From: Alphaproteobacteria bacterium
Lineage (GTDB): Bacteria; Pseudomonadota; Alphaproteobacteria; Micropepsales; Micropepsaceae
Reading direction: 5' to 3'
DNA: 64,000 bases
NCBI GenBank assembly: GCA_017308475.1
Contig: JAFKEU010000005.1
Span: forward strand, 248,001 to 312,000
The stretch's first letter is position 1; each line of letters begins with the position of its first letter. The notes under the pieces were generated by a model that saw only the letters and a program-made list of their open reading frames with translations, made no database searches and was not told the DNA's origin. Below, in pieces: positions 1 to 9,300 of the stretch. The translations under genes were made by a program, and so were the position numbers.

Positions 1-524
1 ATCTCGGTCGGTGTGTGCTCGTCCGGCCGATAGTAGCAGCGCGGGTGGAAGCGCAGGCTTCCGGTTCCGTGCAAAGCCGTAATGCCGCGATTACGGAGAT
101 ACGTTTCTACGAGAGTACGAGAAATCGGCTGCGACATGGAGAACAGTCGCCGAGACGCTTCCGGCGATCCGGTCGGGGCGCTCGGTGCGTGTGATCGGGG
201 ACGATCTCGCTCCGGTTCGGGATGTGGCAGACTGAGGAACGAACGTGCCTCATCGGCGACGTCCTTGAAGTCGACCAGGCCGCAGCTCTCGCGGATCACA
301 TCGAGAAGGTCGCCATGTTCGCCAGTGGCGGCGTCGGTCCATTTGCCCGCCGGCCCTTTCGCCGTGTCCTTGAGCCGCACGAACATCGAACGGCCAGCCA
401 CGTTGCGGGCGTCGCCGACAAGCCAATAGCTGCCTTCACGCCGTCCGGCGGAGAGGTAATGGCGGCACACGGCTTCGGCCTGCCGACCTAGTCGCTGTGC
501 GAGATCATGCGCGGTGTTGCTCAT
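1..524 (-). CDS. DUF7146/Toprim primase-like protein, N-terminal part (runs off left edge)
   Basis: An open frame starts at an ATG ending at 524 and runs without a stop to the left edge, giving about 174 residues. The protein begins MSNTAHDLAQRLGRQAEAVC and continues with a block containing GDARN, a VRLK strand, and WTDAATGEHGDLLDVI. This resembles the N-terminal DUF7146 region of plasmid and ICE proteins that carry a Toprim primase-like domain further on. The Toprim part is outside the window. A GAGG ribosome-binding site lies just upstream of the start. It follows the ParB-like gene on the same strand, separated by a terminator-like hairpin. The likely role is DNA metabolism of the mobile element; the exact activity is not shown here. 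Confidence 0.65.
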   Translation of the reverse strand, partial: MSNTAHDLAQRLGRQAEAVCRHYLSAGRREGSYWLVGDARNVAGRSMFVRLKDTAKGPAGKWTDAATGEHGDLLDVIRESCGLVDFKDVADEARSFLSLPHPEPERDRPRSHAPSAPTGSPEASRRLFSMSQPISRTLVETYLRNRGITALHGTGSLRFHPRCYYRPDEHTPTE

Positions 525-536
525 GATGGTCCTCGA

Positions 537-600
537 AAAGAAAAGGCCCGCCGCCCAGGTCCCCGAAGCCTGCTTCGTGGGGTGGTCCTAGCGACGGGCC
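537..600 (-). terminator. Hairpin with T-rich tail between two island genes
   Basis: On the minus strand, GGCCCGTCG (600 to 592) can pair with CGGCGGGCC (553 to 545), 8 of 9 positions matching. A second stem (GAAGC/GCTTC flanked by CCCC/GGGG, 561 to 582) lies inside. The outer stem is followed by TTTTCTTTTC. This is the form of an intrinsic terminator or attenuator for transcripts coming from the ParB-like gene. Confidence 0.6.
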
Positions 601-616
601 TCGTTGCAGTCGGCAG

Positions 617-2707
617 CTATTCGGCCGCGATCATCGTTTCGCCGGCGTCGTCATTGTGGCTGACCGGCCCGTCGTCGTCGTCCGGCAGTTTTTCGCTGGA
701 CTGCTCTACGGTTTCCTCGGCCGCAGATTCCGGCGCTGGTTCGGCCTCAACGGCGCTGCCCGGTGTGCGGAGCGGTTCGGGCAGCCAGCCGGTGTCGGCC
801 AGGAGCGTCTCCGCCTCGGCCGCCATGTCACCCTTCTTCAGATGCTCGATCCTATCGGCGGCGCGCTGGCTCTTTGCCTGGGAAACCGCCTGAAGGATGC
901 GAGCCTTCGTCACCCGGCCGAGGAAGTTGTCCACGGTCGGCTTCCACCCGGCGGCCGCCATGTCGAGATCGACCGCTTGCGCCAGCCGATCGGCATGGGC
1001 CACGGCGCGGGGCCGCCGGTTCCAGGGCTCGTACACCGCGTTGACCGAGAGGCTGACGATGTGGGCGAACAGGCCCGCCTGGCTGTCGCCGTCCCATTCC
1101 TGCAACGCGTCCCAGAGATCGGCCGATTCCTTGGGAAGCGCCTTCGCCCAGCTTTCGTGCCGCACGCGGATCGCCTCGGCCGAGGCGCTGTCGTTCAGTC
1201 CCGGCGCCTGCGTGCCGAAGCTGACGCTCTTCAAGTCGAGTTCGAGGCAGCTATCCGAGCCGTAGTGGTAAAAGGTCTTCAGCGTCAGGACGTGCAGAGC
1301 GGCGACGAAGGCGACGTCCGGCCGTTCGCCGAGCGCGTGGCGCAGGCCCAGCGTCCGGTGCGAGGTCAGCTCAGTCATCAGGCGGTCGGAGATGGGCGAC
1401 AGACTCTCGTCCTCCTCCGGTTCGGCGTCGGGCTCCACCGTCACGACGGCATCGTCGCCCTCGTAGCTGGCGGCCATAGCGCGTTCATCGTCGCCGTCCG
1501 CGTACAGCTCGGACGTGGGTTCGGCCGGCAACTCATCTTCCGGCCGGACGTAGCCCCGCTCGACGCGAAGCTGGCCCTCGGCGCCGATGCTGACGAAGGC
1601 GCCGGCGCGGGCGATCTCGGCGAGGTCGAACACCACGGGCCGAGTCTCGAAGCCCTCAAGCGCCGTTTCCAGCTCCGACAGGCGCTCATCCACCTCATCC
1701 GGCAGTTCGGCGGCGTCCTGGTATTCCTCGGACAGCCGGTCGAACTCGGCCTGCAGCGCATCGCGGCTCGCCTCCTCCTCGGCGGTCAGCGGCTCGGTCT
1801 CACCGCGAAGCTGGCGCAGGCCGAAGGCGTGGCCGTAAGCGAAGTCGGGCGCGACCTCGATCCACTTCCAGCCCTCGGCGACCACCGCATCCGATTCTGC
1901 CTTCAGCTTGTCGGCCACCATCTTGCCGACCAGCGGAACATCCTGCAGCCAGCCGCCATCGTCGCCCTGAAATAGGTCGCGCAGCACGGTGCCGCCTGCC
2001 GCCACGTAGGCGTCCACGCCGATGAACTGCACCCGCTTGTCGGAGGCACGGACCGCGCCTTCGGTGAGCATGCGGCGGATGGTGTAGGGCTGCTTGTCGT
2101 AGGAAGCCTTCAGCCGCTCGAACACCTGCTCCTGGCGCTCATGGTCACCGGAGACGGTGAAGGCCATGAGCTGGTCGAGCGTCATGCCGTCCTCGGCATA
2201 GACGTCGAGCAGCGCCGACGAGACCGACGCCAACTTCAGGCGCTGCTTCACCACGTTGACCGAGACGAAGAACGCAGCGGCGATCTCCTCTTCGGACTGC
2301 CCCTTCTCGCGCAACGCCAGGAAGGCGCGGAACTGGTCAAGCGGATGCAGCGGTGCGCGCTGGACGTTCTCGGCGAGCGAGTCCTCCTCGGCGATACCGC
2401 TGTCGCGGACGATGCACGGCACCGGCGCGGTCTTGGCGAGACGCTTCTGCTTCACGAGCAGCTCCAGCGCCCGGTAGCGCCGGCCGCCGGCGGGGATTTC
2501 GAACATGCCGGTCTCGACGCCGGCCTGATCGACGACCGCGCGCACACTCAGGCCCTGCAACAGGCCGCGGCGAGCGATGTCGTCCGCCAGCTCCTCGACC
2601 GAGACACCGGCCTTCACGCGCCGGACGTTCGACTGGGAGAGCAAGAGCTTGTTGAAGGGGATGTCGCGCGAGGGCGAAAGGGTGATCTTCTGAACAGTGG
2701 TAGCCAT
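617..2707 (-). CDS. Large ParB/RepB/Spo0J-family protein of plasmid/ICE type
   Basis: The protein is 696 residues. Residues 10 to 110 form a ParB N-terminal domain: an SQSNVRR segment, then GGRRYRAL (box II, the nucleotide-binding patch of ParB), then ENVQR. A helix-turn-helix follows (EEEIAAAFFVSVNVVKQRLKL). The rest is long and acidic and does not resemble chromosomal ParB. Chromosomal ParB is about 290 residues, and one is present at 37459 to 38328. Proteins of this size are common on alphaproteobacterial plasmids and ICEs beside DUF932 and Toprim genes, as here. I chose the ATG at 2707 because a GGAG lies upstream and the ParB homology starts directly after it; an upstream extension in frame looks non-coding. 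Its role in partition or regulation is inferred. Confidence 0.8.
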   Translation of the reverse strand: MATTVQKITLSPSRDIPFNKLLLSQSNVRRVKAGVSVEELADDIARRGLLQGLSVRAVVDQAGVETGMFEIPAGGRRYRALELLVKQKRLAKTAPVPCIVRDSGIAEEDSLAENVQRAPLHPLDQFRAFLALREKGQSEEEIAAAFFVSVNVVKQRLKLASVSSALLDVYAEDGMTLDQLMAFTVSGDHERQEQVFERLKASYDKQPYTIRRMLTEGAVRASDKRVQFIGVDAYVAAGGTVLRDLFQGDDGGWLQDVPLVGKMVADKLKAESDAVVAEGWKWIEVAPDFAYGHAFGLRQLRGETEPLTAEEEASRDALQAEFDRLSEEYQDAAELPDEVDERLSELETALEGFETRPVVFDLAEIARAGAFVSIGAEGQLRVERGYVRPEDELPAEPTSELYADGDDERAMAASYEGDDAVVTVEPDAEPEEDESLSPISDRLMTELTSHRTLGLRHALGERPDVAFVAALHVLTLKTFYHYGSDSCLELDLKSVSFGTQAPGLNDSASAEAIRVRHESWAKALPKESADLWDALQEWDGDSQAGLFAHIVSLSVNAVYEPWNRRPRAVAHADRLAQAVDLDMAAAGWKPTVDNFLGRVTKARILQAVSQAKSQRAADRIEHLKKGDMAAEAETLLADTGWLPEPLRTPGSAVEAEPAPESAAEETVEQSSEKLPDDDDGPVSHNDDAGETMIAAE

Positions 2708-2837
2708 CGGGATGTACTCCGCGACGAGCGCCGAAAGCCTCTCTCTCGGCATCAACTCGTCACGAAGCGCAGCGCCGCCCTCTTCCTCTGAAGGGCAGCG
2801 CCTCGAAACCGACGATAAGGAAGGACGGAAAGGCACG

Positions 2838-2871
2838 AAGCCGGAGACACGTGTTTCCGTATCTCCGGCTT
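2838..2871. repeat. Strong inverted repeat between DUF932 and ParB-like genes
   Basis: The arms AAGCCGGAGACACG (2838 to 2851) and CGTATCTCCGGCTT (2858 to 2871) pair over 13 of 14 positions, with a six-base loop. It lies in the 172-base gap between two co-directional island genes. No T-tract follows, so it may be an RNA-stability or attenuation element rather than a simple terminator. Confidence 0.5.
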
Positions 2872-2879
2872 TCCGGGAG

Positions 2880-4076
2880 TCAGGCTGCCCGGTCGAGCAG
2901 CTTCTTCGCGCGCGCCTCCAGGTCGAGCCGGGCGTCCTGGTGGGTCTTGTCGCGCGCGACGGCGGTGATGCCCTGCACGAAGTCGAAGACGCTCTCAGGT
3001 TTGCGCCCTTCCTCGGTCAAGACGGTCTCGATGATCTTCGCCGTCTCGGTCTTGGTGAAGCCGCGCTTGCGCAGAAACTCGCTGCGGTCGTCGTCGGTGC
3101 GGGCCACGATCTTCTCCCGCGCCGCCTTGATGCCGTTGACGAAGGGCATCGGCGAAGAATTGGCGAAGCGGGTCAACGCCGGCGCAGCCTCATGCGCGAA
3201 ACGCGAGGCGGCGTTTTTCGAGTGGCGAATGGTGATCTCCTGGAAATCCTCGACGCCCCAAAGATTGCGATTCTGGCAGACGGCGCGGAGGTAGAAGCTC
3301 GCCATGCCGAGCGTCTTCGCGCCGACCTCGGAATTCCAGCAGTAGAAGCCGCGGAAGTAGAGGTCGGGCGAGCCGTCGGGCAGCCGCCCGGCCTCGATCG
3401 GATTGAGATCGTCGACCAGGAATAGGAAGACGTCGCGATCGGACGCGTAGAGCGTGGTCGTGTCCTGGGTGATGTCGACGCGCGGGTTGTAGACTCCGGT
3501 CGACCAGTCGAGCACGCCTGGGACCTTCCAGCGTGTGTCGCCCGTGCCGTTGCCGGCGATGCGCTGGACGGCCGCGACCAGCTCGTGGTCGAAGATCCGG
3601 CCGTAGTCCGGCCCGGTCACGGCTCGCAGCTCGATGCGATGATCTTCGATCTCGAGCGTCTTCACCTGCTCGGCGCGATGGGACGTCAAGCCGTATTGCA
3701 GGTTGATACCGGCCAGCGGCGCCGGAAGCTGGCGCAGATAGGCCGCCGGCGCGCCGACCAAGCCAGCGAGCTGGCCGAAGCTCCAATGGGTCGGTGCGAT
3801 CGGCGCGTCGGAGCCAGGCAGCATCAGCGCTAGGTGCTCGGCGTTGTCGCGGCTGGCCTCTACGCGGATCGCGGCGCTCTCGACGGTTCGGGTGCGGCTA
3901 CGCTCGGTCCGTCCATGCACGGCAGCATAGAGGTCCGACAGGGAGAGGTATCGCTCATCCGCCGGCCGCGAAAACCACTCCGACGATACGCGGCCGATCC
4001 GCTCGCCGCGGCTCACATCCACCTTGTAGCCGCCAGCGCGATCGCGAGCGGCGTCCAGAATCTTCACATGGGTCAT
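2880..4076 (-). CDS. DUF932 domain protein (plasmid/phage-like)
   Basis: The protein is 398 residues. It matches the DUF932 family of phage- and plasmid-borne proteins of unknown function. Recognisable blocks include WSFGQLAGLVGAPAAYLRQL, a GRIFDHELVAAVQ segment, a VFLFLVDD strand and an FYCWNSEVGAKTLGMASFY segment. The C-terminal part is charged and helical. The start is the ATG at 4076 (MTHVKILDAA). It is the first gene of the leftward island cluster, upstream of the ParB-like and Toprim-like genes, an order often seen in ICE backbones. Its molecular function is not known and I do not assign one. Confidence 0.75.
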   Translation of the reverse strand: MTHVKILDAARDRAGGYKVDVSRGERIGRVSSEWFSRPADERYLSLSDLYAAVHGRTERSRTRTVESAAIRVEASRDNAEHLALMLPGSDAPIAPTHWSFGQLAGLVGAPAAYLRQLPAPLAGINLQYGLTSHRAEQVKTLEIEDHRIELRAVTGPDYGRIFDHELVAAVQRIAGNGTGDTRWKVPGVLDWSTGVYNPRVDITQDTTTLYASDRDVFLFLVDDLNPIEAGRLPDGSPDLYFRGFYCWNSEVGAKTLGMASFYLRAVCQNRNLWGVEDFQEITIRHSKNAASRFAHEAAPALTRFANSSPMPFVNGIKAAREKIVARTDDDRSEFLRKRGFTKTETAKIIETVLTEEGRKPESVFDFVQGITAVARDKTHQDARLDLEARAKKLLDRAA

Positions 4077-4284
4077 GGCTAGTCTCCATGACGGGCGCCG
4101 GAGGCCTCTCCTCCAACCCTCAACCCGTCACGGCGAAGCCGGCCGTCCTCTCACTCTAAAAGGGGCGTTGCGGGGATCTCCCCGCAGAAGGGGGTGCGTC
4201 GGCGACCGCGGCGCCGACCAGGGGGAAGGCTTTCCCCTTCAGGCCTTCCAGATCGCGGTCCCACAACTTCCAATTAGCGGACCA
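4077..4284. other. Intergenic region between divergent island operons, with a perfect palindrome
   Basis: No gene is credible here. Positions 4169 to 4186 form a perfect palindrome (TGCGGGGA, two bases, TCCCCGCA). The region must hold the leftward promoter of the DUF932 gene, but I cannot place it with confidence. The palindrome is a candidate operator or transcript hairpin. Confidence 0.45.
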
Positions 4285-4316
4285 TTGACTCCCAATCAGC
4301 CGGAACCGATAGTTCC
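4285..4316 (+). promoter_or_regulatory. Predicted promoter and overlapping palindrome of the DUF4143-hamA-hamB operon
   Basis: TTGACT (4285 to 4290) and GATAGT (4308 to 4313) are separated by 17 bases, a good sigma-70-type spacing. The inverted repeat GGAAC-N5-GTTCC (4302 to 4316) covers the -10 element, so a repressor bound there would block transcription. A GGAG ribosome-binding site (4331 to 4334) precedes the ATG at 4340. No obvious regulator gene sits beside it on the same strand. Confidence 0.5.
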
Positions 4317-4339
4317 AATCTTCCGGATTCGGAGATGGC

Positions 4340-5611
4340 ATGTTCGAGCGGTTTGTGGAGCGACGGGCGGAGGAAGCCCTTTCTGATACGCCGGTGGTCC
4401 TGATCGTAGGCCCGCGCCGCGCCGGCAAGACCACGCTCGTCCGAAAAATGGGAGAAGCCGGGCGGACCTATATCACGCTCGATGATCAGACGGTCCTTGA
4501 GGCCGCTCAATCCGATCCCGCCGGTTTCATCCGCGGCCTCGACCGGGCCATCATCGACGAAATCCAGCGCGCCCCTGACCTGCTGCTGGCCATCAAGAAG
4601 ACGGTCGACGAAGACTATCGGCCGGGCCGCTTCCTGCTGACCGGCTCGGCGAACGTCCTGACTTTGCCGCGGGTCGCCGACAGCCTCGCCGGTCGGATGG
4701 AGACCATCCAGATGCTGCCGCTCGCAAGGGCTGAGGTCGAAGGCCGGACGCCGAGTTTCCTGGAGCATCTCTTCGCGGGAAAGCTTCGGAGCCAGCGGGA
4801 GGCAATCCTTGGCGACGACCTGACCCAGCTTGTCCTGCTCGGCGGTTTCCCCGAAGCGATCAGTCGCGACAGCGAGCGCCGGCGGCAGGACTGGTCGAGA
4901 TCCTATCTCACGTCGGTCCTCACGCGCGATCTGCGGGATATCGCTGACGTCGAGAAACTGACGGAGCTTCCGAAATTCGTAAGACTGTTGGCCGAGCACT
5001 CCGGCCAGTTGGTCAATTATTCGCAGTTCGGCGCCGGCATCAACGTCAGTCACAAGACGGGGCAACGCTATGTCGGGCTGCTTGAGCAGGTGTTCCTGAT
5101 TGCGACAGTGCAACCATGGTTCACCAATGCCCTGAAGCGCATCGTCAAGACACCGAAGCTGCACTTCCTCGATTCCGGCCTGCTTGCCACTGCGCGCGGT
5201 CTTTCCTTTGACAGGGTCAAGGCGGATCGCGGGACGTTCGGCGCGCTGCTGGAAAGCTTCGTGTTCGCGGAGGTTCTGAAGCTGATGACGGCCTCGGACC
5301 TGCGGCTGACGCCTCACCATTTTCGGGATCGGGAGGGGCGGGAGGTGGACATCGTGCTGGAGCGCGATGACGGGATGATCGCCGGCATCGAGGTCAAGGC
5401 GAGCGCGACGGTTAAAGCCGGTGATTTCGGCGGCCTTCGCGCCTTGGCCGAGGCGTGCGGCGACCGCTTCGCCTTCGGCGTCGTCCTCTACGACAGCGCG
5501 GATGTCGTGCCGTTCGGCGACAAGCTGGCGGCAGCGCCATTGTCGAGTCTTTGGGATGGAAAGGCGCCGACGAACAAGACAGGCAAGGGAGCGTCGCGTG
5601 GGGCTATATAA
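4340..5611 (+). CDS. AAA ATPase with C-terminal DUF4143 (PD-(D/E)XK-like) domain
   Basis: The protein is 423 residues. The N-terminal half is an AAA-type ATPase: Walker A GPRRAGKTT at 24 to 32, Walker B IIDEIQ near 71 to 76, and a sensor-like LLTGSANVL. The C-terminal half is DUF4143, with EFK-type features of the restriction-endonuclease fold: REVDIVLE followed by GIEVKAS, the D...ExK pattern. This family is widespread and poorly understood; some members look like toxin- or defence-associated ATPases. The last 14 bases overlap hamA, so it is probably translated together with the Hachiman genes. Standard Hachiman systems need only hamA and hamB. Whether this ATPase is an added component, a regulator, or a passenger is open. 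Confidence 0.85.
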   Translation: MFERFVERRAEEALSDTPVVLIVGPRRAGKTTLVRKMGEAGRTYITLDDQTVLEAAQSDPAGFIRGLDRAIIDEIQRAPDLLLAIKKTVDEDYRPGRFLLTGSANVLTLPRVADSLAGRMETIQMLPLARAEVEGRTPSFLEHLFAGKLRSQREAILGDDLTQLVLLGGFPEAISRDSERRRQDWSRSYLTSVLTRDLRDIADVEKLTELPKFVRLLAEHSGQLVNYSQFGAGINVSHKTGQRYVGLLEQVFLIATVQPWFTNALKRIVKTPKLHFLDSGLLATARGLSFDRVKADRGTFGALLESFVFAEVLKLMTASDLRLTPHHFRDREGREVDIVLERDDGMIAGIEVKASATVKAGDFGGLRALAEACGDRFAFGVVLYDSADVVPFGDKLAAAPLSSLWDGKAPTNKTGKGASRGAI

Positions 5612-6380
5612 GACTTGGTGCGAAGCCACGAAAGAAAAGGACAAGCGGAAGCACTATTGGACGTATGTTGAAAAGGACGGCGGTCGCGACGAGATTAGCG
5701 ATGACCTCGCCGAGACTATCCGCTCGCATTACGACCGGCTCGAACGCATTGCCGAAGACGTGAAGCGGCTCGGACATAAGGTCGCGGCAGCGATTCTCAC
5801 GGAGGCGATGCCACAAACCGCCAAAGGCCGTTCCGGCGATCTGGGCGAGATTCTCGCGACGGAGTTGGTCGAGGAAGAGATTGGTCTGCGTGTGCCTGTG
5901 CGCCGTCTCCGTTACAAGGACGGCCGCAACATGGCTATGCGCGGCGACGACTTCATCGGCGCCGGATACGATGCAGCCGGGGAGAAGCTTTGGCTTCTGA
6001 AAGGCGAAGCCAAGAGCAACAAGGTGCTCGGCAAAGCCACCGTCACGAGCGCTCGCAAGGTGCTCAACCGCGACAGCGGCCGTTGCACGCCCGACTCCCT
6101 GCTGTTCGTCGCCAACCGCCTGTTGGAGAGCACCGATCCGGACGACAACGCGCTGGGCCGCAGTCTCCGTGATGAGGTGGGCCTGAAGTCCCTTCGCGCC
6201 GATCGCATCGACCATATGCTCTTCACCGTGTCGGGCAACGGTCCCCACGCTTCACTGAAGGAGGATCTCGACGCCACGGGGACCAATCGCGACCATTACG
6301 TCGTGAACATCCACGTCGAGGACCACCAGGACTTCATCGCGGCCATGTACCAGGAGGCGGAAGACCTTGGAGACGATTGA
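5598..6380 (+). CDS. hamA: Hachiman anti-phage protein HamA (DUF1837 nuclease)
   Basis: The protein is 260 residues if it starts at the GTG at 5598, which has a GGGAG ribosome-binding site seven bases upstream; a longer in-frame extension is only a shadow of the upstream gene. It belongs to DUF1837, the HamA family. Visible catalytic elements of a PD-(D/E)XK-type nuclease are GDLGEI (E84), RGDDFIG (D117/D118) and LLKGEAKS (E137-x-K139). In Hachiman, HamA is the effector that degrades DNA when released by the helicase HamB. It overlaps the upstream ATPase gene and the downstream hamB by 14 bases each, which points to coupled translation. All core catalytic residues are present, so the gene looks functional. 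Confidence 0.9.
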   Translation: MGLYKTWCEATKEKDKRKHYWTYVEKDGGRDEISDDLAETIRSHYDRLERIAEDVKRLGHKVAAAILTEAMPQTAKGRSGDLGEILATELVEEEIGLRVPVRRLRYKDGRNMAMRGDDFIGAGYDAAGEKLWLLKGEAKSNKVLGKATVTSARKVLNRDSGRCTPDSLLFVANRLLESTDPDDNALGRSLRDEVGLKSLRADRIDHMLFTVSGNGPHASLKEDLDATGTNRDHYVVNIHVEDHQDFIAAMYQEAEDLGDD

Positions 6381-9300
6381 CGAACTAACCGCGTTCCTGG
6401 CGACCGCGACCGTCGACGGCATCCTTGGGCGCCTCCTCTACCGTGGTGCGGCTTGGTCTCTGATGCGCGAAGAGGGCGTGCTGCCGCCGAATGCGCCGCC
6501 CCTCGGCGCGACAATCGAGACCGATCTTGCCGAACACGGCTTCGCCCTGCTGCGGGGCGCGATGGCCCTGCGGGCTCAGGCCGGCGCTTCGGATCTGACC
6601 AGCAAAGCGTTCGAGCGCGCTGCCAACGCCTTCGAGGCTCTTGTTCGCAACGGCGACCCGGAAGCGCCCGATCGCGGCTTCCGTCGCACGATCGCCGCGA
6701 CCGCCTACCACCTGGCCGGTTTCTCGGCGGTTGCCTACTCGCTTTTCAACGAGACTGCGGACGATCTGAATGCCTCGCCAGGCGAGACGGCGATCCGACA
6801 CCTGATCCTGCGCGATCTCGGCCAATTGCGCGGCTTCGTTCGCGAGTGGTTGGACGACGAGGCTCACGGCGATGAGCAGATCGCTGCGGCGCTAGGGGTC
6901 GAAGAACCGGATGTCGATGAGGTGCTGTCGACCATCCTCAACACGACGATCTGTCGGGCTCTGGCGCATTTTGACTTTGCACTCGAGACAGGCGAGCCCG
7001 AACCGATCGAGAGCGCACGGGCGTTGCTCATCACTGCGGTCAGCCTGGCGGACAACGCGGAGAATGTTCCGCTGTGGTGGATCTCGAACCTCTGCCGTCA
7101 CTTGATCGACGACCTCTGGCAGCATTCGCTTCACCAGAATCTGCCGACCGAGCCGCCAGAGGGGACGGAGGAAAAATACCCGGACCTGCGTCGGCTGTTC
7201 ATCTCATCGCTCTACGCGCGCAAGAATTCCGAGGTGGAGTTATGGCCATCGCAGCGCGAAGCGGCCCAGCGGTCTACGGACGTCACGGACGATCTGGTCG
7301 TCGCGTTGCCCACCAGCGCCGGCAAGACGCGGGTGGCCGAGATCGCCGCGCTGATGACGCTGTCGTCGGCGCGACGGGTGCTGATCGTTACACCATTGCG
7401 CGCCCTGTCGGCGCAGACCGAGCGATCCTTCAGAAAGACCTTCGCGCCCCTCGGCTTCGGCGTCTCCTCCCTTTACGGCGCCAGTGGCCTTTCGGCTGGC
7501 GATGAAGACGCGCTGCGCACCCGTGAGATCATCATCGCGACGCCCGAGAAGCTCGATTTCGCCCTGCGAAGCGATCCGTCGCTGATCGATGATGTCGGTC
7601 TGATCGTCCTCGATGAAGGTCACATGATCGGCCCGAGCGAGCGTGAGATCCGCTACGAGACGCTAGTGCAACGCCTGCTTCGGCGCGCGGATGCGGGTGA
7701 ACGCCGGATTGTTTGTCTCTCCGCTATCCTGCCCAGCGGCGACGAACTCGACGATCTTACCGCCTGGATACGCTCCGACGAACCGGGCGAGCCGGTGCGT
7801 TCCGACTGGCGCCCGACGCGGCAACGGTTCGGCGCGCTCACCTGGCGGGGCAAGGACGCGCTGCTTCGGCTCGACCTCGATGACGATGGTCCGTTCCTCG
7901 ACAAATTCGTCGTGCAGAAACCGGCGCGGGGTAAAGAGAAGAAGCCCTATCCGCGCAAGAACTCGCATCTCGCTTTGTTCGCCGCATGGGAGTTCGCAGG
8001 TCAGGGCAAGCGGACCCTGATCTTCTCCACGCAAGCGAATTGGGTCGAGAGCTACGGCAAGCAGGTCGTGGACCTTTGCAAGCGCGGCTATCTGGACTCG
8101 CTGCTGGACGATGAGGCGTCGATCGCCCGCGCTCTGGAGGTCGGCAAGGAGTGGTTGGGCGATGGCCATCCCGCCGTCGCCTGCCTGAAGGCGGGCGTCG
8201 CCATCCACCATGGCCGGCTGCCGAGCCCGTTCCTGCGGGAGCTGGAGGCCCTGCTGTCTGAGGGTGTCCTGAAGGTCATCGTCGCATCGCCGACGCTGTC
8301 GCAGGGTCTCAATCTCAATGCCGCGGTCCTGTTGGTGCCGGCGCTATATCGGGCGTCCGAGAAGATCAAAGGCGAGGAATTCGCGAACGTCGCCGGCCGC
8401 GCCGGCCGCGCCTTCGTGGATGTCGAAGGCCTCATCGTCCACGTCATGTTCGATAAGATCGATTGGCGAAAGAAGGAGTGGCGAAAGCTGGTCGCCTCCG
8501 CCAAGGCCCGCACGCTGAAGAGCGGCCTGATCCAGATCGTGGCCGAGATCCTTGAGCGCCTCTCCCGCGAAGGTGTCCTGGATCGCGATGATGCCTGGGA
8601 ATATCTCGCGAACGCTCGCGAAGCCTGGCGATCGCCCGAGGAAGAAGCCGCTGTCGCCGAGCGGCTGGCCGCCGGCCCGGAATACGACGGCGATGGCGAC
8701 GATGATGAAGAAGACGGCGGCGGGGACGAGGAAGAAAGCATCGACGAGGAGCCGCTTTCGCAAATCGTCGAGCGTCTCGATGCGACTGTGTTCGGCCTGA
8801 TCGAAGCCCTTGATGCTGATCGTGCCGACCTCCCAAAGCTCTTGGATGAGGCGCTCAAGGGATCGCTGTGGGCCCGCCAGATCGCCCGCGAGGACGAGGA
8901 CATCGCCCCATTGCACAAGAAGGTGTTTGAGGCGCGCGCTGATCTCATCTGGAAGAGCACCACTGCGCAGGCGCGGCGCGGACATTTCGCCATGGGCGTC
9001 GGGCTAGAAGCTGGCCTCACTATCGACGCCATGGGCGACGAACTAGCCGAACTCCTCGACCGGGCTGACGGAGCGGCGCTGAGCGGAGATATCGACGAAC
9101 TTGTCGATGCGCTCGGCGGCCTCGGGGAACGCCTGCTGTTTATGCGACCCTTCATCCCCGACAAGGCGAACGCGCTGCCGGCAAACTGGAAAGCTATCCT
9201 ACGTAGCTGGGTGGCTGGCGAGGAGGTTTCGAAGATCGGACCGCAGAACATGCGGGCCGTCGAGGAGGCTTTCACCTATCGTCTGGTCTGGGCGCTGGAA

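Noticed and set aside
656..1975. Long plus-strand open frame (439 codons) opposite the ParB-like gene
   Set aside because: It is antisense to a gene with clear ParB motifs, has arginine/glycine-rich composition typical of shadow frames in high-GC DNA, and no recognisable domain.
4274..5644. Long minus-strand open frame (456 codons) opposite the DUF4143 ATPase gene
   Set aside because: The plus strand encodes Walker motifs and the DUF4143 domain. The antisense frame has no family features.
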